Shown here: positions 22,451 through 31,549 of the stretch, in pieces | How positions within the stretch are numbered: the stretch's first letter is position 1 | Layout: each line of letters opens with the position of its first letter | DNA from: a virus | DNA: 55,130 nt | IMG/VR virus record: IMGVR_UViG_3300005613_000080 | Location: 1-55,130 of that record | Reading direction: 5' to 3' (one strand) | Position numbers and translations under genes: made by a program | Notes under the pieces: model-generated | What the model saw: the letters and a program-made list of their open reading frames with translations, nothing else | Database searches by the model: none | Told to the model about the DNA's origin: nothing

Positions 22451-23145
22451 TAGTCGTTGGTCCAGATCATCTCGGGACTCTTCTTGTTCTGGCATGTCCT
22501 CGCGTCCAGGAGATACTCAAACGGAAGCCAGTCGGCATCCTGCCCCTCGCACACGATGACTTGCCCAGGGAGGGCTCGGCACCACGCGCCGAGTCGCGCG
22601 TAGTCGATGTCGCGTTCCTTGTAACAGTATCCCTTGACGCGGTACGGCGGATCAACGTACCACGTTGCCGGGTTGCCGACCTCGATGTCCTCGTAGGACC
22701 CGTGCAGCACTCGCCAGTGACGGATGGCGTGGAGCTGGGACGCGATGCGTTGACGACGAGCCGAGTTCCAGAACTTCACTGAGTTCGGATTGGCTCGTGT
22801 CCACGACGAAATCTTGGAACGCGGTGTGAAGTCCGCGCCACCGATACAGAACCCCATCAACCAGCGCGCTTCCTGCGGAAGCTCAGGGATGTCGTCGATC
22901 TGCACTCCGTCAGGCACGTCCGGCAGCGCGAGGATCTCTTCCTCGCTGACTCGGATCAGGTACGACCAGATCGCCGCGAGCACGTCGTACTTCTCCACGA
23001 GAAGCACGTCGCGGTCCGGGTAGCGCAGACTGTAGCCAGCGGACCCGGCGAACGGTTCGACGATGGTCGAGTAGCGCGGCGCCGGGTACTTCGGCGCGAT
23101 GCGCCACTTGCCGCCGTAGTAGGAGAAGAAGGGTTTTAGGGTCAT
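22450..23145 (-). CDS. D12-class DNA adenine methyltransferase (Dam-like)
   Basis: The 231-residue enzyme has the D12 signature: KPFFSYYGGKWR (4-15), SAM-binding motif I VEPFAGSAGYSLRY (29-42), and catalytic motif IV DPPYRVKGY (about 167-175). Dam-type enzymes methylate N6 of adenine, and in phages this commonly protects against host restriction or marks the genome for packaging. The target site cannot be read from the sequence. It lies directly downstream of the SNF2-type helicase and upstream of the Mom-like protein. Confidence 0.88.
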   Translation of the reverse strand: MTLKPFFSYYGGKWRIAPKYPAPRYSTIVEPFAGSAGYSLRYPDRDVLLVEKYDVLAAIWSYLIRVSEEEILALPDVPDGVQIDDIPELPQEARWLMGFCIGGADFTPRSKISSWTRANPNSVKFWNSARRQRIASQLHAIRHWRVLHGSYEDIEVGNPATWYVDPPYRVKGYCYKERDIDYARLGAWCRALPGQVIVCEGQDADWLPFEYLLDARTCQNKKSPEMIWTND

Positions 23146-23150
23146 GGGGG

Positions 23151-24611
23151 TTAGATCCAGTTTCGCAGGTCGTCGCCTTGAACGGTAGCCGCCATCTCGA
23201 ACTTGTTTCGGAGGGCGTCGATGATCTGCTCGTCCACCGTGTCCTGGGCACAGAGGTCGATGATCTGGACAGGATGTTCCTGCCCAATGCGGTGGGCGCG
23301 GTCCTCGGATTGGAGGCGCTTCGACAGCTTGTAGCTGTTGTTGAAGTAAACAACCGTCTTCGCACAGGTGAGCGTGATGCCCTCTGCTCCCTTGGCAGGG
23401 TTGGCAACGAAGACGCGAGCCTCCCCTCTCTTGAAGGCATCGACGGCCTCACCGGCCTCGGCCTCCGTGCATTGACCGTCGTAGCGTACAGCGTCCACCT
23501 TGGCATCATGCAGTGCCGCGAGGATGTGGTCAATGTCGTATCGGTACTTTGCCCAGACGATCACTTGCTGGCCGTCTGCCTCGTCCAGCACGTTCAAGAG
23601 CGCGTCGATCCGAGGGTTCTTGTCGCCCAGCGGCACGAGCTGCTGCTCGTCCGTGTCCGGGTCCTCGGTGGGCAGGTAGCCCGACGTGACTTGTTGCAGG
23701 CGAAGGCGCATGGTGATCGCGAGCGCGGCGGTGATCGGCTGCCCGTCGATCCAGGTCAGCATCTCGTCGCGAAGCTCGGTGTAGGCCCGCCACTGGGCGG
23801 GGGTCATCTCAAAGTAGCGTTTCGAGTAGAGCTTCGGAGGCAAATCCAAGACATTTTCTTTCAGGAGCCTCGATCCATACCGTGCCACCACCTCGTTCAG
23901 CATCGGAAGGTTGCGGAAGCGGACCAGCTCGGGGAACTGCCTGCCGTTGCCCAGTTGGCGCGTCTGCCAGACGCCGAACGTGGCCTTGAACGCCGAGTAG
24001 TCGCCGCAGCCGACGCTGTTCCAGGCTTTCTCGTCCAGCCACTTGATCTGGGTGTAGACATCGAAGGGCTTGTCATCGACGACTGTGCCCGTCAGGATCC
24101 GGCGATAGGGCAGGTACTTTGCCAGGGCCATGATGCGCTTCGTGCGCTTGGCCCCCGGCGACTTGATGTAGGGCGATTCGTCGAGCACGCCCATACACTG
24201 ACGGTCCTCAACGAACCGCCTGATGAACTTCGCGCCCTTGTCCGTCATTATGCCGTTGTAGGACATACAGACGACAGATAGCCCCCTATGGGCAAGCACG
24301 GCTGCGGCCTCGTCGGCGTGGGCCTTGTTGCCCGCCTTCGAGGTCATCCAGTGCATGACACGCATCTGGTCCTGCACCTCGTCGGGCATATGGGTGGGTA
24401 GTTCGTCCACCACCCAGTTTCGGTGGACCCCGTTAGGGGCGAGGACGAGGAGCCCGCGAATGGCACCCTCTTGGTAGAGATGCGCGGCGGTGTCGATGCA
24501 CGGCTTGGTCTTGCCGCATCCCATCTCCCAGAACAGCCCACGGGCCGCTAGGTCGCGGGAGTGGTGGTACTCGTCGAGCTGGTGCGCGTAGGGGGTGGTC
24601 TTGAACTTCAC
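23151..24611 (-). CDS. SNF2/DEAD-type helicase
   Basis: The 486-residue ATPase begins with a Q-motif-like TPYAHQLDEYHHSRDLAARG, Walker A EMGCGKT (29-35) and a DESPYIKSP box (about 140). Late motifs VFVANPAKGAEGITLTC and QSEDRAHRIGQEHPV are the classic SNF2-type motifs V and VI with the R-x-H-R-I-G-Q signature. Phage SNF2 proteins probably remodel or translocate on dsDNA during replication or recombination. The start is a GTG at 24611 with no clear ribosome-binding site, and a terminator lies 22 bases upstream, so expression of this whole operon may be regulated there. Confidence 0.88.
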   Translation of the reverse strand: MKFKTTPYAHQLDEYHHSRDLAARGLFWEMGCGKTKPCIDTAAHLYQEGAIRGLLVLAPNGVHRNWVVDELPTHMPDEVQDQMRVMHWMTSKAGNKAHADEAAAVLAHRGLSVVCMSYNGIMTDKGAKFIRRFVEDRQCMGVLDESPYIKSPGAKRTKRIMALAKYLPYRRILTGTVVDDKPFDVYTQIKWLDEKAWNSVGCGDYSAFKATFGVWQTRQLGNGRQFPELVRFRNLPMLNEVVARYGSRLLKENVLDLPPKLYSKRYFEMTPAQWRAYTELRDEMLTWIDGQPITAALAITMRLRLQQVTSGYLPTEDPDTDEQQLVPLGDKNPRIDALLNVLDEADGQQVIVWAKYRYDIDHILAALHDAKVDAVRYDGQCTEAEAGEAVDAFKRGEARVFVANPAKGAEGITLTCAKTVVYFNNSYKLSKRLQSEDRAHRIGQEHPVQIIDLCAQDTVDEQIIDALRNKFEMAATVQGDDLRNWI

Positions 24612-24632
24612 GCTGTCAGAAATCGAGGGTAG

Positions 24633-24660
24633 AAAAACCCGGACCCCAGAGAGATCCGGG
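24633..24660 (-). terminator. Rho-independent terminator ending the structural operon
   Basis: On the minus strand CCCGGA (24660-24655) pairs with TCCGGG (24643-24638) around an 11-base loop and is followed by five T's (24637-24633). It separates the late structural genes (24724 upward) from the replication operon beginning at 24611. It stands only 22 bases before the next start codon, much as the 20937-20963 terminator does. Confidence 0.7.
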
Positions 24661-24723
24661 CCGGTAGCCCTGCGCCATGCTACCCCCTCATGGCGGTCCA
24701 GGCCACCTGATTGTGGCGTTCTG
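24661..24723. promoter_or_regulatory. Structured intergenic region with competing hairpins
   Basis: Three stems can form. GGTAGC (24663-24668) pairs with GCTACC (24679-24684). GCCATG (24674-24679) pairs with CATGGC (24689-24694). GCCAC (24702-24706) pairs with GTGGC (24713-24717). The first two share base 24679 and interleave, so they exclude each other, as in attenuators. With the downstream terminator, the region looks like a control point for the replication operon. No sigma-70 promoter is recognisable. Confidence 0.45.
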
Positions 24724-25056
24724 CTAGTCCCCGACCGGAAAGGTCGGGACTACAAGGTCTGCGTTATCCTCGTTACGGGCACGCATGAGGTTGACCCAGG
24801 CCCGAACCTCGGTTCGGAGTTTTGCCCCATCAGCCTCCACTCGGCCTTCAATCTCTCGGAGCCGAGAGTCGATCCGGATTTGCAAGCCGTCGATTCGAGC
24901 ATCAAGCGTGCGAATCGAGTAGTCGATCGCTAGGAGCTGTGAGTTGAGCGCAACAGCTCCACCTGAGATCGCCACAATCAAAGCTACCGCGACCCCCACT
25001 GGAAGCCAGACATTCTTGGGTGTCGCCAAATAGGTTGCTTCTTCGTGCTCAATCAT
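24724..25056 (-). CDS. Membrane protein with coiled-coil tail
   Basis: The 110-residue product has one transmembrane helix (about 16-37, VWLPVGVAVALIVAISGGAVAL) followed by a coiled coil with RIDGLQIRIDSRLREIEGRVEADG. It is the last gene of the tail module, TGATG-coupled to the tail-tip gene, and directly precedes the terminator. Small membrane/coiled-coil proteins at this position are common in siphophages. Roles include holin-related or host-range functions, none of which is evident here. Confidence 0.6.
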   Translation of the reverse strand: MIEHEEATYLATPKNVWLPVGVAVALIVAISGGAVALNSQLLAIDYSIRTLDARIDGLQIRIDSRLREIEGRVEADGAKLRTEVRAWVNLMRARNEDNADLVVPTFPVGD

Positions 25057-27974
25057 CAGACATAAAGGACCGCATAGCCGTCCGTGCCGCCGCTGGCCGC
25101 CGTCATGGTGAGTAGTTTGAGACTACCAGAAACAGAGCTTTGATGCCTGATCTCAATAGTATCTCCGATACTCACTCCCGAAATCGAGCCGACTGTCGCA
25201 CCAGCGGCAATCAGGGTTGATGAGCCGCCCCCATTGAGCCGATAGGTCACGTTCCCCGTCGCGAAGCTGCTGGAGAGCGTGAAGGAGTGGCTTCCGGCAG
25301 CGTCCGCCGTGTAGGACGCCGACCACTCCAAGGTATCAAGGGCACCAAAGTTGAAGTCGCCCGTGAGCGCCGATGTGACCGTGAAACTGTGCTCAAGCTC
25401 GTACAGGCTCGTGTAGCTCGTCCCCTCGAAGTCATGCCGCGACCGCAGGCGGAACTCGAGCTCCGTCGGCAAAACTCCGTCGGTGGCCTTAAGGATCTCA
25501 AGGCGGGGGACTTCGCCACTCGCGGCCGATCCGAGGTCATAGGTCAGGAGGGTCGTCGGAGTGCCCGAGGGGTCGTCGATCACGACGACCTCGTGCGTCG
25601 TGTTGTTGATGGTCGGGAAGTCCGCGTAGAGCGTCGCCGCGTCGGTGAGGAGCGACTCGACCTCGTTCCCGTTGCGGAAGTCCCGACGGATGAAGTCCAT
25701 CGGGATCCCGTCAGCTTCTCCGGTTCCGCCGGCCTCGAGCGAGACGGATGCCGGATAGCTCAGGCTGTTGATCTCCCAGGCCGTCGGCGGATACGGGCGC
25801 CGCGTCCGGTTCTGCATCGAGAAGGAGATGGCGGTCGCATCGCCCTCGGCAACCGTGTCCGAGTAGTTCCGAGGCAGCAGGAGCACGTCCACGTTGTGAC
25901 CCGCAGGGATCGACTCGTTAGAAGTGTTAGCACCAGTGAACGCGAAGTAGACCGGCGTTCCAGCGGCGTGCTCACCTTGGACGGAATCCAGCGCGCCCCG
26001 ATAGACGTTGAGGAGATCGACTTCCGTGCCGGATCCGGCGACGGCATAACTCACGAGCATCCACTCGTTGCCAACAAGGACCAGGCCGCGCAGACCGATT
26101 CCCATTTCTTCCGCAGTTGGTGCATCAGCACTCGCGTTCGGAAGGGTGGCGAGTAGCGTAGCTTGCCCGTCCGGCGTCGAGTCGATCGTCAGGTTCGAAT
26201 CGAGAGCGGTGGACGAAGGAGTCAGGGCATCGGCGAGCTCGCCGATCTTGCAGAAACCGTAGCAGGTTCCGATGTCCGAGTACGCTCCCGAAGGCGTGCC
26301 GGCCGAGTGCCGCGCACGAATGATGAACTGCGAGGCCACGCTCTGCTGCCTGGCGAAAGCGTACACCTTATCGTCAGTCGGCCCGTTGCCGAAGAGGTCG
26401 CGTGCCGTGATTGCACGCGGCGCCTCGATGGCGACCTGTTCGGCAACGGGGAACGGCTCGAGGTCATCCGTCGGCGGTTCCCATGCGGTGCCGGGAGGAG
26501 GTCCGAAGCCGCCAGTCGTGGCGCGGAAAACGTCTTCCACGAGGTCGAAGGTGATCTTCCCATCGGCCAGGCTCCCACGGTCGATCTGCTTGACCCGCAT
26601 GACGAGTTCGTCGACCACCAGCCCACCGCTCGTGAATGAGAGCTTCACCGGGTCGAGCGGGTTGATGAGGTAGGTGCTCCGATCAGCCACGACGCGCGCC
26701 TGGGCGAGCGGACTCGACAAGGTGCGGATGTCGCGCCACGCGATGTTATCGGCGAGGGTCGGATCCTTGACGCCAGGGAAGAAGTCCGAAGCGCCGATCT
26801 GGCGCCCGTTCTGAATCGTCAGGTTCGCATCGTTCTGAGCCGTAGCGCTCGTCCTCTTGTAGTCGTCGGCACGATCGACGAAGCCGGCCTTGTAGATGTT
26901 GACCGTCTCCTGCCATGTGCCACGGGTGAAGACCTCGACGCTGATGACGTTCTCTCCGAGCTCGAGGTGCGGGATCGTCGCAACGTCGAAATCGTCTCGG
27001 GCAAGGTTGATCGACCACTTGCCAAGTCCGAGGTCGTAGTAGATCACGCCGTCGATCTGCTCGCTGACTCGCTGGATCATCGCGCTGATCGGCTCCTCTC
27101 GGTCGACGATCATCGAGAAGCCGTTGCCCTCGGTTCGGAGGATTTCGGCCGCAGCCTCGAAGCTCGCGGTGTCGATATCGGTCGAGGAGATGCCCATGCC
27201 CCACCGCTGATTCGTCATGCACTCGTAGATGACGTTCATCGGGTTAGCGTCGAGCTCGTTCACGTAAGGATCGGCCAGGCCCAGCCCATTTGCATCCGCG
27301 CTTGCGATGCGCTGGACCTCGGCAAACACGCCCTCGATGCTCGTCGAGTTGCCGACATAGTGGCGGCGCTGAATAGTCGGATCCACGAGGTCGAGATCCT
27401 GCGGAGCGAGATAGGCGTAGCCCCTATACGCCGGCATCACGCCGGACTCGCTGATGAACTGCGCGAGGTAAGTCGAAGCGGACTGCGACGAGTTGCCATC
27501 GAAGACCTGGAAGGTTCCCCCGTATCCGCCTGATCCGAGGTCGTCGCCACCAAAGAGATCTGGCTTGTTGATGGTGATGGTGTCGCCACCCGCGAACAGA
27601 GATGGTGACGCATCCGCAACCAGATTGTCGCCAATCCACAAGCGGCGGAACCCGTCAATCTGCCCCTCGCAGAACACGAGCTGCACGCCCATGTAGTAGC
27701 GGTATCCCTTGATGAACTCCTCCTTCGACCACAACCCAGTCTGAACTTCCTCGATGATCGGCTCTTGATAGAGGTCCCCATACCATACGACGTTAGGACC
27801 CTTGATCTTGACGGTGCCCCAGAGGAGAGGAACGCGACGATCCTCGCTCGCCGTCGGGAACTGGAAGTCGCCGATGCCCGAGGGCTTCGCGTCCTTGAGG
27901 TCTGGCTTCGGCCGCAAGACCTCCATCAGCACCGTGAAGAAGGCGTAGAGGAAAAGGGTCAGCCAGAAGCCCAC
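25056..27974 (-). CDS. Tail tip/host-specificity protein (J-like)
   Basis: The 972-residue protein starts at GTG 27974, overlapping the previous TAG as TAGTG. A hydrophobic N-terminus (FWLTLFLYAFFTVLME) precedes the conserved tail-hub entry FPTASEDRRVPLLWGTVKIKGPNVVWYGDLYQE. The middle has beta-sandwich and FNIII-like strand content; the far C-terminus (last ~150 residues) is Ser/Thr/Gly-rich and probably the receptor-contacting part. Long N-terminal hub plus variable C-terminus is the architecture of gpJ-type central fibres. It follows the BR0599 gene, as in gene-transfer-agent-like tails. Confidence 0.75.
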   Translation of the reverse strand: MGFWLTLFLYAFFTVLMEVLRPKPDLKDAKPSGIGDFQFPTASEDRRVPLLWGTVKIKGPNVVWYGDLYQEPIIEEVQTGLWSKEEFIKGYRYYMGVQLVFCEGQIDGFRRLWIGDNLVADASPSLFAGGDTITINKPDLFGGDDLGSGGYGGTFQVFDGNSSQSASTYLAQFISESGVMPAYRGYAYLAPQDLDLVDPTIQRRHYVGNSTSIEGVFAEVQRIASADANGLGLADPYVNELDANPMNVIYECMTNQRWGMGISSTDIDTASFEAAAEILRTEGNGFSMIVDREEPISAMIQRVSEQIDGVIYYDLGLGKWSINLARDDFDVATIPHLELGENVISVEVFTRGTWQETVNIYKAGFVDRADDYKRTSATAQNDANLTIQNGRQIGASDFFPGVKDPTLADNIAWRDIRTLSSPLAQARVVADRSTYLINPLDPVKLSFTSGGLVVDELVMRVKQIDRGSLADGKITFDLVEDVFRATTGGFGPPPGTAWEPPTDDLEPFPVAEQVAIEAPRAITARDLFGNGPTDDKVYAFARQQSVASQFIIRARHSAGTPSGAYSDIGTCYGFCKIGELADALTPSSTALDSNLTIDSTPDGQATLLATLPNASADAPTAEEMGIGLRGLVLVGNEWMLVSYAVAGSGTEVDLLNVYRGALDSVQGEHAAGTPVYFAFTGANTSNESIPAGHNVDVLLLPRNYSDTVAEGDATAISFSMQNRTRRPYPPTAWEINSLSYPASVSLEAGGTGEADGIPMDFIRRDFRNGNEVESLLTDAATLYADFPTINNTTHEVVVIDDPSGTPTTLLTYDLGSAASGEVPRLEILKATDGVLPTELEFRLRSRHDFEGTSYTSLYELEHSFTVTSALTGDFNFGALDTLEWSASYTADAAGSHSFTLSSSFATGNVTYRLNGGGSSTLIAAGATVGSISGVSIGDTIEIRHQSSVSGSLKLLTMTAASGGTDGYAVLYV

Positions 27975-28792
27975 TACTGCACTCCGTCGGTGAAGGGGTT
28001 GCGCGTGGGAACCGCGTGGAAGCCGCGGAAGTTTGTCCCCTGCGCGAACTTGGAAACGCAGACCGGGAGAGTGTGCGCGCAGCCGGCGCGGAGCGTGACT
28101 AACGTCGGCGTCTGCGGGAATGTCGTCAGGAGCTCGATCGTGTTCCCGACGTGCGAGATCACCATGCGGTGATCGCTGTCGCCGTCGATCGACGCGCGAC
28201 CCGCCTGAAACCATCCGTCAGGGTAAGCGGCAGCACCGGCCACCGTGAGCGTCCGGCCCGAGGACGACACCACGGAAGCGTTCTCGAGGCGGTTCGCCGA
28301 ACTGTTAGGGTCCGCCTGGCAGTAGCCCTCGTAGAGCACGTTGTTGCATTGAGACTGGTAGCCGTCGATCGGCATGGTCCGCCCTGATGCTGCGATGCGC
28401 GGCCTTGCCGTCGTCTTCGCCCGGTGCCCGTTCTGCGTGAACTGAACCGACTCTACCGCGCCCTCGAAGAACGTGCGGAGCTCAGGAGTCGGTAGGTCGT
28501 CGCGGTGATAGCGCGCCACGGTGACGGTGACGAGCTTGCCCGGCAAGGTCTGCGCGTAGTTCAGGACGAAAGGGTCATCGCCAGGCAGCTCGATCTCATA
28601 CTCCTGCGGAGTTTGCTCGCCGGCCTTGGTCTTGCCGGACTTGATCGCCTTCGGCGTATAGGTGTTGCCAGCCACGGTCACTTCGTCCTCGGCCGAGGTG
28701 TACCGATAGGGAATGTCTGAACCGATCTGGAAGGTATACACCTCGACCGGCTGGCCGCCCTCCGCGCTGACCTCGAAAGCGTCGAAGGTCAT
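27974..28792 (-). CDS. Phage BR0599-family distal tail/hub protein
   Basis: The 272-residue protein carries the BR0599/DUF2163 signature. It begins with FQIGSDIPYRYTSAEDEV, continues GEQTPQEYEIELPGDDPFV, and ends GCAHTLPVC...KFAQGTNFRGFHAVPTRNPF, the conserved Cys and NFxG...NPF closing motif. In gene transfer agents and similar siphophages this protein lies at the tail tip between distal tail and fibre proteins, with a possible Cys metal site. It overlaps the upstream tail gene by 4 bp (ATGA). Confidence 0.85.
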   Translation of the reverse strand: MTFDAFEVSAEGGQPVEVYTFQIGSDIPYRYTSAEDEVTVAGNTYTPKAIKSGKTKAGEQTPQEYEIELPGDDPFVLNYAQTLPGKLVTVTVARYHRDDLPTPELRTFFEGAVESVQFTQNGHRAKTTARPRIAASGRTMPIDGYQSQCNNVLYEGYCQADPNSSANRLENASVVSSSGRTLTVAGAAAYPDGWFQAGRASIDGDSDHRMVISHVGNTIELLTTFPQTPTLVTLRAGCAHTLPVCVSKFAQGTNFRGFHAVPTRNPFTDGVQ

Positions 28793-30534
28793 TCGAGAAC
28801 TCCCCGCACTCCTGCGGTGAAGCGAGCGGCACGGCCGCCTCGCTGATGTTGGATTCGGATGGTGTCCGAATCGAATCGGACCTTCTGCAAGAACATGATG
28901 CGAGCCACGTCCTCGATCGCGACATCACTCGGCCAGGTGTCGCCGAGCGTCAGCGTCTCAGTCGATCGGTCAGGAGCCTCGCTTGCAGATGTGATCGTTC
29001 GGTCGTAGGTCGTTCCGTCGTTGAGCTCGACTCGGAGCGCGGCGTTCGGCTCCTGCACGTTGACATCCTGGAGGTAGCCCGACCAGAAAACCGTCATCTT
29101 GTCGCTGCCGCTAACGAGGGCATCGCTCAGGACCAAATCCTCGCGGAAGGTCGGAAGGTAGAACGAGATGTGCCGGCCCCCGAGTGCGTGGAGGAGGCGC
29201 CGCACATTCCATCGAGCCTCGGGACCTATCGCGAAAAAGGACTTCGAGCGCGTGTTACGGGATCGCGGCTCGAAGGGCGTGATGTAGCGCACGCCGGTCT
29301 GCGAATCGACCTCGTAGAACGTCGTGGCGAGGCCGTCCCGAGTCGTCGTGCGCTGGGCATTGAAGTCGTCGAGGAGCACTTTCCCATTGAACGAAGAGAA
29401 GGCCGACGTTTCAGCGATGTCCACATCATTGTCGAGCACCTCGAAGTCGATGTTGAGCTCCCCGAGGTTGACCGGATAGCGCGCTCCCTCGAGGTTCGGG
29501 CGCAGTCGCGCCGGGACGACAGGAACGACGCGGGCGCCGACGGGATAACTCGCCGACAGGCCCGAGGCCAGCGTCAGCGTCGTCGAGGTCAGGGAGTTGA
29601 TCGTGCGGATCTCATAGTCGCCATCGGGCACGAAGATCAGCACGAGTCCGTCGACGCGGTAGTCCCGGAACTCGGTCGAGTTGACCGTGATCGTGGAGCT
29701 GCCGGCCGAAGCAGCGACCGCGAGCCGAACTTCGTGTTCCCACAACGGGCATCCCCACTGCGCCGTCTGCGCGGCCGCCAGCTTGCGGTCGATCTCAGAG
29801 CGGCGGCGGTCATCGTCAATGAGGTAGCGGTGCGAGAGGATCGCGCGAGGATTCTTGCGGAGTCTGATCCGTTGCTCTTTGCCTGCCTTATCGAGCACGT
29901 CCGTCAGGAAGATCATTGACTCGTCAATCTCGTCCTCCGGCACGAGGACGCCCTGAGACGTTGCGAACGGGACGATCCGCGTGAACTCGATGACGACCGG
30001 GCAGACTCCAGCGCTCCAGGTGAAGTCGATGGTCGAATCTACGACCGCATCGCCCTCGAGGAGAAAGCGCACCTTGACGTCATCGAGCTGAGTGAAGGCA
30101 GCGATCGTCGTCGGCAGCGAGGGCTCGTCTACAATGTCGATCCCAGGCCCGTCGTTGTTCGTCCACGAGTTCCAAGTCTGATCCGTTCGCCGATAGGCGT
30201 TGACGAGCTCCATGACCGTATCGGTGACTCCACCGATAATGCCGGGGCGGATAACTCGCGGGAGCACATGGACATCCTCGAACCAAATCGAGGTCGAAAC
30301 CGAATCGTCTCGAACTTGGCCGTTCAGCTCGCGCCCAGCGATCACCCTCGTCGGGTCATCGTTGGCAGCATCCGAGAATGCGCCGGGCAGACCACCGAGC
30401 ACCGTAGACTCGGGAAGCCACTCGTAGGCGTCGAAGGTTGGCGACGTTTCGACATGAAGCGAGATCCGGCGCCACGAGGGCGTGCCCAGCCCGTAGACGC
30501 TCTGGATCTCGGCCCCATCGTCTGCGATAGCCAT
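28789..30534 (-). CDS. Distal tail protein
   Basis: The 581-residue protein is beta-rich and lacks enzyme motifs. It starts IQSVYGLGTPSWRRISLHV and has an internal segment with GSSTITVNSTEFRDYRVDGLVLIF and PARLRPNLEGARYPVNLGELNIDFEV, typical of phage distal-tail proteins that sit next to BR0599 members. Its position between a tape-measure group and the tip proteins supports a tail-hub role. Exact function is inferred from order. Confidence 0.65.
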   Translation of the reverse strand: MAIADDGAEIQSVYGLGTPSWRRISLHVETSPTFDAYEWLPESTVLGGLPGAFSDAANDDPTRVIAGRELNGQVRDDSVSTSIWFEDVHVLPRVIRPGIIGGVTDTVMELVNAYRRTDQTWNSWTNNDGPGIDIVDEPSLPTTIAAFTQLDDVKVRFLLEGDAVVDSTIDFTWSAGVCPVVIEFTRIVPFATSQGVLVPEDEIDESMIFLTDVLDKAGKEQRIRLRKNPRAILSHRYLIDDDRRRSEIDRKLAAAQTAQWGCPLWEHEVRLAVAASAGSSTITVNSTEFRDYRVDGLVLIFVPDGDYEIRTINSLTSTTLTLASGLSASYPVGARVVPVVPARLRPNLEGARYPVNLGELNIDFEVLDNDVDIAETSAFSSFNGKVLLDDFNAQRTTTRDGLATTFYEVDSQTGVRYITPFEPRSRNTRSKSFFAIGPEARWNVRRLLHALGGRHISFYLPTFREDLVLSDALVSGSDKMTVFWSGYLQDVNVQEPNAALRVELNDGTTYDRTITSASEAPDRSTETLTLGDTWPSDVAIEDVARIMFLQKVRFDSDTIRIQHQRGGRAARFTAGVRGVLE

Positions 30535-30537
30535 GCC

Positions 30538-31545
30538 CTACGAGAGCTCCTTGCGATAGGCGACGCCCATATAGCGGGTGCCGCCGACTTCCGTTTTTTC
30601 CACCGAAGGGAAGCAGACCCAAGTTTCCGATCCGATGGTGAGTTCTTCGCCCGGACTGATGCCGTCGAGAATGACTCCGCGCACGTCGGGATGCTCGCCC
30701 ATGTAGCGCAGTCGATCCGGCGTCGGTGAGACTTGCTCCGAGTAGGCCCAGAGCTGAATCGGCAGGAGGTTGATGAACCCGTTGATCCGGCCGCGCTTGA
30801 TGCTCCCGAGCGAGTGCATCAGAGGGCCGCCTCGGTAGCCTCCTTGGATCCTCATGCGAGGATTGCCCGCGCTGTCGGTCGTGTCGTCGCCAGCGAGCGC
30901 GCCTTTTACCGTTCCCCACTTCGAGGAGGGGTCTTGATCCGGGAACGATTCGACATGAATCGTAGGAAGCGAGCCGAAGTAGACGCTACTTGTCGGGCGT
31001 CTACTTCCATCCAGCAGATAGAGGCTGCCCTGTGAGGATCCGTTCGGAGCCTCAATCTGCCCGTAGCAATACTCGCCGCCGGTCCAGGTGCCGAACTTCT
31101 CCAACTCGCCGAAACCGAAGTGCGCGTGAGTCCCATCTGTTCGAGCGATCACGCAGTGGATGTAGGCAGGCGAGGCGTCTTGCTCGAAGAAGTAGTAGGT
31201 GTTTGCGAGCTCGTCAGTCGATCGCTTGAGGTTGACGTGACGCTCACGGTTGAGGAACGACGCCGCGACCGATGAGTTCGTGTTGTAGCCCGATCCAGAG
31301 TCGTCGGGATGGGCTCCGGGATCGTTGCCGGGGGTGTGACCGAGCGCCTGGTGGATCGAAGCGTACTGATCTCCCGTCGTCGCAGTCGCGTCGTAGCGGA
31401 AGGAGACGTAGATCGAGTTCTTGCTCAGGGCGAACTTGTTGGAACCCACCGAGTCGTCGATCGTCCATCCGTTCGCGCTGGCGAAGGTTTCCAGCTTGGC
31501 GAGTAGGTCAGCCGCGCCGTCCGTCGTTCCGGTCTGATAGGCCAT
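30538..31545 (-). CDS. Tail-associated structural protein (shorter paralogue)
   Basis: The 335-residue protein begins MAYQTGTTDGAADLLAKLETFASANGWTID, continues with aromatic beta segments (NTYYFFEQDASPAYIHCVI) and ends RYMGVAYRKEL. The next gene upstream (31550-33214) shares this start (HTGNADGYLELLQDL), a GWT motif and a related closing strand, so both belong to one family of tail proteins. They probably decorate the tail or form side fibres. No function is assigned. Confidence 0.6.
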   Translation of the reverse strand: MAYQTGTTDGAADLLAKLETFASANGWTIDDSVGSNKFALSKNSIYVSFRYDATATTGDQYASIHQALGHTPGNDPGAHPDDSGSGYNTNSSVAASFLNRERHVNLKRSTDELANTYYFFEQDASPAYIHCVIARTDGTHAHFGFGELEKFGTWTGGEYCYGQIEAPNGSSQGSLYLLDGSRRPTSSVYFGSLPTIHVESFPDQDPSSKWGTVKGALAGDDTTDSAGNPRMRIQGGYRGGPLMHSLGSIKRGRINGFINLLPIQLWAYSEQVSPTPDRLRYMGEHPDVRGVILDGISPGEELTIGSETWVCFPSVEKTEVGGTRYMGVAYRKELS

Positions 31546-31549
31546 CGTC

